Positions 6,957 to 19,144 of a stretch of DNA of 35,683 nt are shown piece after piece. Source of the DNA: Craurococcus roseus (lineage in GTDB: Bacteria; Pseudomonadota; Alphaproteobacteria; Acetobacterales; Acetobacteraceae); NCBI RefSeq assembly GCF_039523795.1, contig NZ_BAAAFZ010000080.1:1-35683 (forward strand), written 5' to 3'. Within the stretch, counting starts at the first letter, position 1. Every line of letters starts with the position of its first letter. The notes beneath the pieces were generated by a model. The model worked only from the letters and a program-made list of their open reading frames with translations, was not told where the DNA came from and made no database searches. A program made the position numbers and the translations under genes.

Positions 6957-7991
6957 TCAGCGCATCGGCCAGGAGTACATCAGGCCGCCTTCGGTCCAGA
7001 GCCGGTTCAGCCCGCGTTCCAGGCCGATCGGCGTCTTCGGGCCGAGCGTGCGCTCGAACAGCTCGCCGTAGTTGCCGATGGCGCGGATGGCGTTGTACGC
7101 CCAGGCCGGGTCGAGTTTCAGCGCGTTGCCGAGCAGCGGGTCGGCGCCGAGCAGCCGGCGCACGTCGGGGTTCTGGCTGGTGCGGCGCATCTCCTCGGCG
7201 TTGGTGCCCGTGACGCCCAGCTCCTCCGCCTGGATCAGTGCCGACAGCGTCCAGCGGATCACGTCGAACCATTCGGGGTCGTCGCGGCGCACCACCGGGC
7301 CGTAGGGCTCCTTGGAGAAGCGCTGCGGCAGGATGACGAAGTCGTCCGGCTTGGTGAACTGGCTGCGGATGGCAGCGAGCTGCGTCGCGTCCGTGCCGAT
7401 GGCGTCGCAGCGCCCGGCCTGGAGGGCGGTGGCGTTGTCCTGCATCCGCTCCTGGAGGATGGGCGTGAAGCGCAGGTTGTTGGCGCGGAAGAAGTCGGCC
7501 GTGACCAGCTCGTTCGTGGTGCCGGGCGAGAGGCAGACGGTCATGCCGTCCATGCCGCGCGGCTCGGTGACGCCTGAGTCCTTGCGCACCATGAAACCGT
7601 GGCCGTCGTAGAGGTTTACGCCCACCATGCGCAGGCCGAGCGTGGTGTCGCGCGTCATGGTCAGGGTGGTCTGGCGGATCAGCACGTCGATCTCGCCGGA
7701 CTGGAGCGCGGTGAAGCGCTGCACGGCGGTGAGCGGCACGAAGCGGACCTTGGACGGGTCGCCGAACACCGCGGCCGCGACGCCGCGGCAGAGGTCCGCG
7801 TCCATGCCGCGCCAGACTCCCTGGCTATCCGGGAGCGAGAAGCCGGCGATGCCGACGTTGACGCCGCAGTTCAGCGTGCCGCGCTGGCGCACCGCGTCGA
7901 AGGTCTGCCCGGCCCGCGCGGGGCCGGCGACGGCGGTCGCCGCCACGCCGGCAAGGGCCAGCGCGGCGGCCAGAAAGCGTCGCTTTTTCAT
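6957..7991 (-). CDS. Polar amino-acid ABC transporter substrate-binding protein (AapJ/BztA-like)
   Basis: This 344-residue periplasmic protein carries a signal peptide (KKRR, then a hydrophobic segment ending GPARA near residue 27) and a type-3 solute-binding fold. The VRQRGTLNCGVNVGIAGFS start, the AALFGDP-like DADLCRGVAAAVFGD block, VLIRQTTLTMTRDTTLG and the C-terminal IRAIGNYGELFERTLG are characteristic of the general L-amino-acid binding proteins AapJ/BztA. The start at 7991 has a GGGAGGT ribosome-binding site. No permease or ATPase gene is adjacent, so it is an orphan receptor or works with a transporter encoded elsewhere. Confidence 0.92.
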   Translation of the reverse strand: MKKRRFLAAALALAGVAATAVAGPARAGQTFDAVRQRGTLNCGVNVGIAGFSLPDSQGVWRGMDADLCRGVAAAVFGDPSKVRFVPLTAVQRFTALQSGEIDVLIRQTTLTMTRDTTLGLRMVGVNLYDGHGFMVRKDSGVTEPRGMDGMTVCLSPGTTNELVTADFFRANNLRFTPILQERMQDNATALQAGRCDAIGTDATQLAAIRSQFTKPDDFVILPQRFSKEPYGPVVRRDDPEWFDVIRWTLSALIQAEELGVTGTNAEEMRRTSQNPDVRRLLGADPLLGNALKLDPAWAYNAIRAIGNYGELFERTLGPKTPIGLERGLNRLWTEGGLMYSWPMR

Positions 7992-8047
7992 GTAACCTCC
8001 CGGGTCTGAGGCCGCGACGGTAGCGGCCCGGTCAGCGGGTGGCGACG

Positions 8048-8734
8048 TCACCGGATCGCCGAGAACGAGGTCGGCTTCAGGAGCATGGTGTTCTGCTGCT
8101 TCAGCGCGTTCAGCGGGGCGATCGACTTGCCGAACTCCGCCCAGCCCGGGTCGGCCATCATTGCGCCGCGGCGGCGGTCGCGGTCGCCCAAGCCCTCGTA
8201 GGCCCAGGCGAACACCGCTTGGTTGATCGGGCCGCACTCCGTCACCGCGAAGAACAGCAACTGGCCGAGCAAGCGCTGTTGCACCGGCAGGCCGATGGTC
8301 TCGTAGGCTTCGAGCCACGCGTTCAGGCGGCCGGGGTGGAAGTCGTAGGTGCGGTGGTCCACGACCATGTTGCCGGGGGCGCCGCCGATCTTGCGCTCGA
8401 AAGACTGCCCGACCTTCTGGATCGGCGAGAAGGGCACGGTCTTCAGCAGCTTGGCTTCTTGCCGCGCTAGGGCGCCGAACTTCGCCATCTCCGTGCGAAA
8501 TCGGCCCCATTCCAAGTCCGCTTCGCGCGCCGCGATCTGCCGCTCGCGGTCGTCGATGTCGTCGAAGCCGCGCACGAAGAGCACGCGGTTGATGGTGCCG
8601 AACTCGACGGTGAAGAAGCCGATGGGCGGGCCGAGGTGCCGCGCCGAGCAAGGGCCGCCCACCTCCTCGTAAAGCCGGAGCCACGCCGGCAGCTTGCCGG
8701 GGTGCGCCGTGTACATGCGCTGCTCGATGAACAT
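8048..8734 (-). CDS. NIPSNAP family protein
   Basis: This 228-residue cytoplasmic protein contains two NIPSNAP-like ferredoxin-fold repeats. The first starts MFIEQRMYTAHPGKLPAWL and the second starts near residue 128 with MVVDHRTYDFHPGRLNAWL. Each has the small beta-alpha-beta core seen in the family. NIPSNAP proteins are dimeric alpha-beta barrel proteins of poorly defined biochemical role; in bacteria many remain uncharacterised. The start is ATG 8734, aligning with the beginning of the first domain. It lies 56 bases upstream of the amino-acid binding protein on the same strand and may be co-transcribed with it. Confidence 0.85.
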   Translation of the reverse strand: MFIEQRMYTAHPGKLPAWLRLYEEVGGPCSARHLGPPIGFFTVEFGTINRVLFVRGFDDIDDRERQIAAREADLEWGRFRTEMAKFGALARQEAKLLKTVPFSPIQKVGQSFERKIGGAPGNMVVDHRTYDFHPGRLNAWLEAYETIGLPVQQRLLGQLLFFAVTECGPINQAVFAWAYEGLGDRDRRRGAMMADPGWAEFGKSIAPLNALKQQNTMLLKPTSFSAIR

Positions 8735-8849
8735 GGCGGCGGCCCTTCCCCCCTGTCGCGTGCAGGGGCGGAGTGCCGCACGCGCGGCGGCGCGGGTCAA
8801 TGTACCTACGGTTGCGAGCGAACGCCGCGCATGCCGCACCGGATGGCGC

Positions 8850-8925
8850 TGGTGAGCCGGGTGGGACTCGAACCCACGGCCGCGAGATTAAAAGTCCCGT
8901 GCTCTACCGACTGAGCTACCGGCTC
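8850..8925 (-). tRNA. tRNA-Lys (anticodon UUU)
   Basis: On the minus strand all four stems pair: acceptor GAGCCGG/CCGGCTC, D stem GCTC/GAGC, anticodon stem CGGGA/TCTCG (one G-U) and T stem GTGGG/CCCAC with the TTCGAGT loop. The anticodon loop CTTTTAA gives UUU (8890-8892), lysine. The CCA end is encoded (8850-8852). Nothing suggests an attachment site: no integrase or repeated 3' end is seen. Confidence 0.97.
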
Positions 8926-9011
8926 GCACCAACGGTGCCCGCTGCCACGCGGGCCGCGCCTTGGAACGCGGCGGACGCCCCGGTGTCAAGGCACCCGCGC
9001 GCGCGACGGCC

Positions 9012-9644
<633 letters not shown>

Positions 9645-9671
9645 GTCGTCGTCTCCTCGTGTGGGTTGCCG

Positions 9672-10247
<576 letters not shown>

Positions 10248-10354
10248 GTTGGTGTTCTCCTCGGCTGTGGTCGGGGGTCAGGGCCGGCGGTTGCTCCGGC
10301 CCGCCTACCGGGTTCACGCCCCAGGGCGCGAAGGGTTGCAGGGGCGGGGCGCCG

Positions 10355-10870
10355 CTACTCGGGCGCCCGGGGCAGGCGCACGCGCGCCAGGGTCCGTTGC
10401 AGGGTGAGTTTGGGCACGAAGGTAGCGACGTCACCCCCGAGCCGCGCGATCTCCTTCACGAAGCGCGAGGAGATGAACTGGTGCGTCTCGCTGGCCATGA
10501 GGAACACCGTCTCGACGCCGGGGTCGAGGCGGTGGTTCATGCCGGCCATCTGGAATTCGTAATCGAAATCGGACACCGCCCGGAGGCCGCGGATGATGGT
10601 GCCGGCGCCGACCTGCCGCGCGAAGCCGATCAGCAACCCCTCGAAGGGCACCACCTCCACCGCCGTGCCCGTGCGGGCGGCGATGGCGTCGGTCTCGGCC
10701 TTCACCAGCTCCACCCGCTCCTCCAACGGGAGGAGCGGCCCCTTGCCGGCGTTCATGGCGACGCCAACCACCAGCCGGTCGAGGATGCGCGCCGCGCGGT
10801 CGATGATGTCGAGGTGCCCGTTCGTCACCGGGTCGAAGGTGCCGGGGTAGACGCCGACGTGCCGGGTCAC
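10355..10870 (-). CDS. coaD: Phosphopantetheine adenylyltransferase
   Basis: CoaD joins 4'-phosphopantetheine and ATP to form dephospho-CoA, the penultimate step of coenzyme A synthesis. The 171-residue protein has the nucleotidyltransferase signature PGTFDPVTNGHLDII with H19 of the T/HxGH motif, the IIRGLRAVSDFDYEFQMAGMN block and the ISSRFVKEIA motif that binds ATP. Length is normal. The start ATG overlaps the gyrA stop by four bases (ATGA, 10867-10870), implying translational coupling; gyrA-coaD adjacency is typical of alphaproteobacteria. Confidence 0.97.
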   Translation of the reverse strand: MTRHVGVYPGTFDPVTNGHLDIIDRAARILDRLVVGVAMNAGKGPLLPLEERVELVKAETDAIAARTGTAVEVVPFEGLLIGFARQVGAGTIIRGLRAVSDFDYEFQMAGMNHRLDPGVETVFLMASETHQFISSRFVKEIARLGGDVATFVPKLTLQRTLARVRLPRAPE

Positions 10871-13689
10871 GGCGTTTCCTCCTCGCTCCCGTCCACCACG
10901 CCGTCCGCGGCGACGCCCTCCGCGGAGGGGGCGCCTTCCTGCCCGTTATCGCCCTCCCCGTCCAGCACCGGGAAGCAGCTCGTGACCCGCTCGCCGTCGT
11001 TCAGCCGCAGCAAGGTGACGCCCATCGCCTGCCGCCCGGTGATCCGCACCTGGTCGGCGGGCAGGCGGATCAGGCGGCCGCTGTCCGTGACGAGCATGAC
11101 GTCGTCGCCGGGCCGCACCGGGAAGGTCGCCACCACCTCGCGGCCGTTGCGGCTCGGGCGCAGCTCGATGCCGCCGATGCCCTGCCCGCCCCGGCCCGTC
11201 ACCCGGTACTCGTAGGCCGAGGAGCGCTTGCCGAAGCCGCCGTCGGTGACGGTGAAAATGATCTCCTCAGCCGCTTCCAGGTCGGCGGTGCGGTCGGCGG
11301 TCATCGCCACCTCGGCGCTCGCCTCCTCGCCCTCCTCGGCCAAGCCACTGGCGACGCCGTTGCCGTTGCCCTCCACCTCCTCGCCCGCCGCGCGGCGCCG
11401 CTGCGCCGCCCCGCGCAGGTAGGTGGCGCGCTCGGCCACCGTCGCCTCGACGTGGCGGAGCACGGACAGGGCGATCACCCGGTCGCCGGACACGAGGCGG
11501 ATGCCGCGCACGCCGGAGCTGTCGCGCCCGGCGAAGACGCGGAGCTGGTCCGCCGCCGCGGTGAAGCGCATCACGCGGCCCTTGCGGGTCGCGAGCAGGA
11601 CGTCGTCGCCTTCGCGGCAGGTCTGCACGCCGATCAGCTCGTCGTCGCCGTCCAGCTTCATGGCGATGAGCCCAGCGGCGCGGACGTTGCGGAAGTCCGA
11701 CAGGCGGTTGCGCCGGACGTTGCCGGCGGAGGTGGCGAAGACGAGGTGCAGCCCGTCCCACAGCAACTCGTCCTGCGGCAGCGGCAGCACCGCCGTGACG
11801 CGCTCGCTCTCCTGCAACTGGAGAACCTGCCGCAGCGAGCGGCCCTTGCCCTGCGCGCCGCCCTCCGGCAACTGCCAGACCTTCTCGCGGAAGGCGATGC
11901 CGCGGCTGGTGAAGAACAGCACCCACTGGTGGGTGTGGGCGATGAAGCTCCGCACCACCAAGTCGTCCTGGCGCGTCGCCGCCGCGCTGCGCCCGCGCCC
12001 GCCCCGGTGCTGCGCCCGGAAGGTGTCGAGCGGCGTGCGCTTCACGTAGCCGTCGCGCGTCAGGGTGACGACCATCATCCCCGGCTCGATCAGGCTCTCG
12101 TCGTCGAGGTCGGCGATGCCCTCCACGATCTGCGTCAGGCGCGGCGAGGCGATCTGGGCGCGCACCGCGCGCAGCTCCTCGGTCATCACCTCCAGGCGGC
12201 GCGGGCGGCTGCCGAGGATCTCCAGCAGCTCGCGGATGCGGCCGCCGACCTCCTCCAGCTCCGCCGCGATCTTGTCGCGCTCCAGGCCGGTGAGGCGTTG
12301 CAGCGTGAGGGCCAGGATGCCGCGAGCCTGCGCGTCCGTCAGCCGAACCGTGCCGTCCGGCGTGACGATGTTGCCGGCGTCCTCGACCAGGGCCAGCAGC
12401 ACCCCGACGTCGCCGGCCGGCCAGTCGCGCGCCATCAGCGCCGCGCGCGCCTCCGCCGGGTCGCGGCTGGCGCGGATCAGGCGGATCACCTCGTCGATGT
12501 TGGCCACCGCGATGGCGAGGCCGATCAAGAGGTGCCCGCGCTCCCGCGCCTTGTTCAGCCGGTGGCGGCTGCGGCGGGCGATCACCTCCTCGCGGAAGCG
12601 GATGAAGGCGAGCAGCGCGTCGCGCAGGCCCATCTGCCGCGGCTTGCCCTCGTCGAGCGCCAGGAAGTTCACCGGGAAGGAGGTCTGGAGCTGCGTCATG
12701 CGGTAGAGCTGGTTCAGCACCACCTCCGCCGTCGCGTCGCGCTTCAGCTCGATGACGATGCGCAACCCGTCGCGGTCGCTCTCGTCGCGGAGGTCAGAGA
12801 CGCCCTCCACCTGCTTGGCGCGCACCAGCTCGGCGATGCGCTCCATCAGCGTCGCCTTGTTGACCTGGTAGGGCACCTCGCTGACGGCGATGCACTGCCG
12901 CCCGCCGCGCATCTCCTCGATCTCGCAGCGCGCGCGCAACGGGATGGAGCCGCGGCCGGTCTCGAAGGCCGAGCGGATGCCCGAGCGGCCGAGGATCAGC
13001 CCGCCGGTCGGGAAGTCCGGCCCGGGGATGATCCGCATCAGCTCGTCGAGCGGGGTGTCCGGCTCGGCGATCAACGCCAGGGTCGCGTCGATGACCTCGC
13101 CCGGATTGTGCGTCGGGATGTTGGTGGCCATGCCGACGGCGATGCCGTTGGCGCCGTTGACCAGCAGGTTCGGGAAGGCGGCGGGCAGCACCCGCGGCTC
13201 GCTGTCGCTCTCGTCGTAGTTGGGCTGGAAATCGACGGTGTCCTCGTCGATGCCCTCCAGCAGCGCCGTGGCGGATTTTGCGAGCCGCGACTCCGTGTAG
13301 CGCATGGCCGCCGGCGGGTCGCCGTCCATGCTGCCGAAGTTGCCTTGGCCGTCGATCAGCGGCACGCGCAGCGAGAAGGGCTGCGCCATCCGCACCATGG
13401 CGTCGTAGATCGCGCTGTCGCCGTGCGGGTGGTACTTACCCATGACCTCGCCGACCACGCGCGCCGACTTGCGGTACGGCTTGTCGGCGGTGAAGCCGCT
13501 CTCGTGCATGGCGTAGAGGATGCGCCGGTGGACCGGCTTCAGCCCGTCGCGCGCGTCCGGCAAGGCGCGGGCGACGATGACGCTCATCGCGTAATCGAGG
13601 TAGGAGCGCCGCATCTCCTCCTCGAGGGCGACCGGGGGGCTCTCCTCCGGCCGGGCTCCGCCGCCGCCGTCCTTGGTGGTGCCGCTCAC
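10867..13689 (-). CDS. gyrA: DNA gyrase subunit A
   Basis: GyrA is the DNA-breaking subunit of gyrase, which introduces negative supercoils with GyrB. The 940-residue protein has the catalytic tyrosine Y131 (AAMRYTESRL) and a quinolone-resistance region GKYHPHGDSAIYDAMVRMAQ with the usual susceptible residues S92 and D96 (S83/D87 in E. coli numbering). The GyrA box that separates gyrase from topoisomerase IV reads QHRGGRG, close to the QRRGGKG consensus. The C-terminal beta-pinwheel carries an acidic insert of about 60 residues (EEVEGNGNG to AEEII). It heads the operon with coaD and two cyclophilins. Confidence 0.98.
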   Translation of the reverse strand: MSGTTKDGGGGARPEESPPVALEEEMRRSYLDYAMSVIVARALPDARDGLKPVHRRILYAMHESGFTADKPYRKSARVVGEVMGKYHPHGDSAIYDAMVRMAQPFSLRVPLIDGQGNFGSMDGDPPAAMRYTESRLAKSATALLEGIDEDTVDFQPNYDESDSEPRVLPAAFPNLLVNGANGIAVGMATNIPTHNPGEVIDATLALIAEPDTPLDELMRIIPGPDFPTGGLILGRSGIRSAFETGRGSIPLRARCEIEEMRGGRQCIAVSEVPYQVNKATLMERIAELVRAKQVEGVSDLRDESDRDGLRIVIELKRDATAEVVLNQLYRMTQLQTSFPVNFLALDEGKPRQMGLRDALLAFIRFREEVIARRSRHRLNKARERGHLLIGLAIAVANIDEVIRLIRASRDPAEARAALMARDWPAGDVGVLLALVEDAGNIVTPDGTVRLTDAQARGILALTLQRLTGLERDKIAAELEEVGGRIRELLEILGSRPRRLEVMTEELRAVRAQIASPRLTQIVEGIADLDDESLIEPGMMVVTLTRDGYVKRTPLDTFRAQHRGGRGRSAAATRQDDLVVRSFIAHTHQWVLFFTSRGIAFREKVWQLPEGGAQGKGRSLRQVLQLQESERVTAVLPLPQDELLWDGLHLVFATSAGNVRRNRLSDFRNVRAAGLIAMKLDGDDELIGVQTCREGDDVLLATRKGRVMRFTAAADQLRVFAGRDSSGVRGIRLVSGDRVIALSVLRHVEATVAERATYLRGAAQRRRAAGEEVEGNGNGVASGLAEEGEEASAEVAMTADRTADLEAAEEIIFTVTDGGFGKRSSAYEYRVTGRGGQGIGGIELRPSRNGREVVATFPVRPGDDVMLVTDSGRLIRLPADQVRITGRQAMGVTLLRLNDGERVTSCFPVLDGEGDNGQEGAPSAEGVAADGVVDGSEEETP

Positions 13690-13730
13690 GCCGTGCTTGC
13701 TCTCGCTGGTTGCGGACCGGCCCGCGGAAG

Positions 13731-13747
13731 CGGCCCGGACCGGGCCG
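13731..13747. other. Inverted repeat in the gyrA leader
   Basis: CGGCCCG and CGGGCCG (seven-base arms, three-base loop GAC) form a perfect inverted repeat about 45 bases upstream of the gyrA start, within its predicted leader RNA. It could be a stem in the leader or just GC-rich noise. Confidence 0.35.
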
Positions 13748-13803
13748 TCGCGGCGTCGCCCGGCCGCGTGGCGGCGGGGGCCAAGTCCATGGAAATCAGG
13801 AAA

Positions 13804-13834
13804 CTTATATAGCGCAAGACGCCCGAGAATCCAA
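13804..13834 (-). promoter_or_regulatory. Candidate gyrA promoter
   Basis: In an AT-rich patch on the minus strand, TATAAG (13804-13809, five of six -10 positions) or the overlapping TATATA (13806-13811) follows TTGGAT (13829-13834) by 19 or 17 bases. It would give a leader of about 110 bases. The -10 is good and the -35 weak. Confidence 0.45.
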
Positions 13835-13949
13835 ACGACTCCGGCGCCCTCCGGACCGTTATGGCAATGGAAATTCCGCTCCCTCCGCGGCCCGTCGCGG
13901 GGCTAGGCTCCGCTGCAACGGCGCGAAGCCGGCGGGAGGGAGGACGGAC

Positions 13950-15188
13950 ATGGAGCTATCCAGGCGGGGCGCGCTGGCGCTGCCGGCGGCGATGGTGGCG
14001 GGCGGCGGCGCCGCGCGGGCGCAACAGGCGGCGTCTCCCACGGTCCGCATCGGCGTCCTGTCCGACATGTCCGGCCCCTACCGCGACATCAGCGGGCCGA
14101 ACTGCGTCGTCATGGCGCGGCAGGCGGCGCAGGATTTCGGCGCCTCCGCGCGCGGCCTGAACGTCGAGATCCTGCAAGCCGATCACCAGAACAAGCCCGA
14201 CGTGGGCGTGAACGTCGCCCGGCAGTGGTTCGACCGCGACGGGGTGGACGCCATCCTGGAGGTCAACAACAGCGCCATCGCCATGGCGATCAACGGCTTG
14301 GCGCGGGAGAAGAACAAGGCCCACCTGAACAGCGGCGCCGCCTCCGCCGACCTCACCGGCCCGGCGTGCAGCCCGAACATGGTCCACTGGACCACCGACA
14401 CCTGGGCCTGCGCGCAATCCACCGCCGGCGCGCTCGCCCGAGCCGGGGCCAAGCGCTGGTTCTTCATCACCGCCGACTACGCCTTCGGCCATTCGGTGCA
14501 GCGCGAGGCGACGCGGGTGGTGCAGGCGAACGGCGGGCAGGTGGTGGGCAGCGCGGTCTACCCCTTCCCGCAGACCACCGACTTCTCGTCCTTCATCGTC
14601 AGCGCGGCGTCCGCGCGGCCGGACGCTGTGGGCTTCTGCAACGCCGGCGCGGACATGATCAACTGCGTCAAGCAGGCGGGCGAATTCGGCCTGGCGGGGC
14701 GCGGCATCCGCCCGGCGGCGATGATCGGCTTCATCGTGGACGTCCACACCCTCGGCCTGCCCACCGCGCAAGGGCTGGTGCTGACGGAGAGCTTCTACTG
14801 GGACCTCAACGACCGCACCCGCGCGCTGCACGGGCGGCTGCGCGGCAAGATGGCGAACAACCACGCGCCGAACAGCGTGCAGGCGCAGGCCTACGGCGCC
14901 GCGTTCCACTACTTGCGGGCCGTGGCGGAGATCGGCGCGGCGCGGGCCAAGGCGTCGGGCCTCGACACAATCGAGGCGATGAAGCGGCTGCCGACGGACG
15001 ACGACGCGCACGGCCCCGGCTCCGTCCGCGCGGACGGCCGCAAGCTCCACCCGACCCACCTGTTCCAGGTGAAGGAGCCGGCCGAGAGCCGCGGGCCGTG
15101 GGACTACCTCAAGGTGCTGGCGACCACGCCGGCGGAGCAGGCCTTCCGGCCCTTGGCGGAAGGCAACTGCCCCTTCGTCAAAGCCTGA
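13950..15188 (+). CDS. Branched-chain amino-acid-type ABC transporter substrate-binding protein
   Basis: This 412-residue periplasmic receptor has an export signal (MELSRRGALALPAAMVAGGGAARA, likely twin-arginine) and a Peripla_BP_6 (LivJ-like) two-lobe fold: VRIGVLSDMSGPYRDISGP at the first strand, ILQADHQNKPDVGVNVARQW, and FFITADYAFGHSVQREA opening the second lobe. Such proteins bind branched-chain amino acids, amides or aromatic acids. The ligand cannot be read here. A GGGAGGGAGG ribosome-binding site precedes ATG 13950. It is transcribed divergently from gyrA and no LivHMGF genes are near, so it is another orphan receptor. Confidence 0.92.
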   Translation: MELSRRGALALPAAMVAGGGAARAQQAASPTVRIGVLSDMSGPYRDISGPNCVVMARQAAQDFGASARGLNVEILQADHQNKPDVGVNVARQWFDRDGVDAILEVNNSAIAMAINGLAREKNKAHLNSGAASADLTGPACSPNMVHWTTDTWACAQSTAGALARAGAKRWFFITADYAFGHSVQREATRVVQANGGQVVGSAVYPFPQTTDFSSFIVSAASARPDAVGFCNAGADMINCVKQAGEFGLAGRGIRPAAMIGFIVDVHTLGLPTAQGLVLTESFYWDLNDRTRALHGRLRGKMANNHAPNSVQAQAYGAAFHYLRAVAEIGAARAKASGLDTIEAMKRLPTDDDAHGPGSVRADGRKLHPTHLFQVKEPAESRGPWDYLKVLATTPAEQAFRPLAEGNCPFVKA

Positions 15189-15209
15189 GCGCGGACGGCG
15201 CCAGCCGCC

Positions 15210-15719
15210 TCAGAACGGGATGTCGTCGTCCAGGTCGGCGCTCTTGGGCTTATCCCAGCCGCCCCGGCCGCCGCCGCCCGACGAGCCGCCACGGTCGCCG
15301 AAGGAGGACGACCGCCCGCCGCCGCCGTTGAACGACCCGCCCTCGGCCGGTGCGTCGCCGCCGCCGGCCCCGCCGCGGCCGCCCACGAGCTGCAACTCGC
15401 CGCGGAATTGGCGCAGGACGATCTCGGTGGAGTACTTCTCCTGCCCGTCCTGGCCTTGCCACTTCCGGGTTTCGAGCTGGCCCTCGATGTAGACCTCGTT
15501 GCCCTTCTTCAGGTACTTCTCCGCGACCTCGCCCAACCGCTCGTTGAAGATCGCCACCGAGTGCCACTCGGTGCGCTCCTGCTGGTTGCCCTCGCGGTCC
15601 TTGTACCGCTCGGAGGTCGCCAGGCGCAGGTTCACCACCTTGCCGCCGTTCTGGAAGTTCCGGACCTCCGGGTCCCGCCCGAGGCGGCCCAGAAGGATCA
15701 CCTTGTTCACGCCCGCCAT
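15210..15719 (-). CDS. ssb: Single-stranded DNA-binding protein
   Basis: SSB coats single-stranded DNA during replication and repair and recruits partner proteins through its C-terminal tip. The 169-residue protein starts MAGVNKVILLGRLGRDPEVR, has the OB fold to about residue 110 (TEWHSVAIFNERL, YIEGQLETRKW), a Gly/Ser-rich linker and the acidic tip DLDDDIPF. The start is ATG 15719. It is divergent from uvrA with a LexA box between the two, an arrangement known in alphaproteobacteria, so SOS control of one or both genes is likely. Confidence 0.97.
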   Translation of the reverse strand: MAGVNKVILLGRLGRDPEVRNFQNGGKVVNLRLATSERYKDREGNQQERTEWHSVAIFNERLGEVAEKYLKKGNEVYIEGQLETRKWQGQDGQEKYSTEIVLRQFRGELQLVGGRGGAGGGDAPAEGGSFNGGGGRSSSFGDRGGSSGGGGRGGWDKPKSADLDDDIPF

Positions 15720-15826
15720 GGGAATCGCCCTCTCGCGCCAGTCGTGCCGCGACACTACCTTGGACAACCGTAGCCGGCCATCCAAACGCCCTTCCCAGGC
15801 GCCCCGCGGCCGGTCATATATAGCGT

Positions 15827-15841
15827 GAACAAGACCAGAAC
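15827..15841. promoter_or_regulatory. LexA (SOS) box between ssb and uvrA
   Basis: GAACAAGACCAGAAC is an exact match to the alphaproteobacterial LexA operator, the direct repeat GAAC-N7-GAAC (GTTC-N7-GTTC on the other strand). It lies 50 bases before the uvrA start and 107 bases before the ssb start, next to an AT-rich TATATA patch (15817-15822) that could serve as the ssb -10. LexA binding would repress until DNA damage. lexA and recA are not in the window. Confidence 0.8.
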
Positions 15842-15891
15842 ACCACCCGGCCGGCCAGGGATTCCCCTGGGCCGCCCGATGCGGAGCGCGC

Positions 15892-18762
<2,871 letters not shown>

Positions 18763-18763
18763 C

Positions 18764-18997
18764 TCACCAATAGGGACGGCCGTAGTAGCCGCGCGGCCCG
18801 CCCCAGCCGGGCCGGCCATAGCCGTAGCCCCATCCGCCGTGGGGGCGCACGTAGGGCCGGTACACCGGCGGCGGCGCGTAATAGCCGGGCGTGCGGTAGG
18901 CGTAGCCCGGGGTGGTGTACGCCACGCAACCCGACAGCCCGACGGCGGTGCCGACCAAGGCCACGAGCTTGACGGCCCAGGACAAGCGGCGAGTCAT
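18764..18997 (-). CDS. Small Gly/Tyr-rich lipoprotein
   Basis: This 77-residue protein has a lipoprotein signal: MTRRLSWAVKLVALVGTAVGLSGC, with lipobox LSGC and the lipidated cysteine at C24. The mature part is only about 54 residues and consists almost entirely of Tyr, Gly, Pro and Arg. A good ribosome-binding site (GAGGAGAAGGAG) precedes the start, which supports it being real. Function is unknown; the composition suggests a disordered, envelope-associated peptide. It converges on uvrA with practically no gap. A related composition is seen in the protein at 22734-23081. Confidence 0.75.
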   Translation of the reverse strand: MTRRLSWAVKLVALVGTAVGLSGCVAYTTPGYAYRTPGYYAPPPVYRPYVRPHGGWGYGYGRPGWGGPRGYYGRPYW

Positions 18998-19144
18998 CTC
19001 CTTCTCCTCTCGTCGCGGCGGCCTTTGCCGCCCTTTCCCGCCAAGGTGGCGCCTGACAGTGTCCGAAGCGCGGCGGAACCGCGCCCGTTGCAGGGCGGGC
19101 GCCCTTCCCCGGTCATATCGACGGCACTTGGCTTCCCCGGCCGG

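Noticed and set aside
8850..8925. tRNA-Lys as an integration site for a genomic island
   Set aside because: No integrase, no repeated tRNA end and no composition change at its 3' side were seen.
11452..13812. 786-codon open frame antisense to gyrA
   Set aside because: It is a shadow of gyrA in GC-rich DNA; composition is Arg/Ala/His/Asp-rich with no domain, and gyrA is unmistakable.
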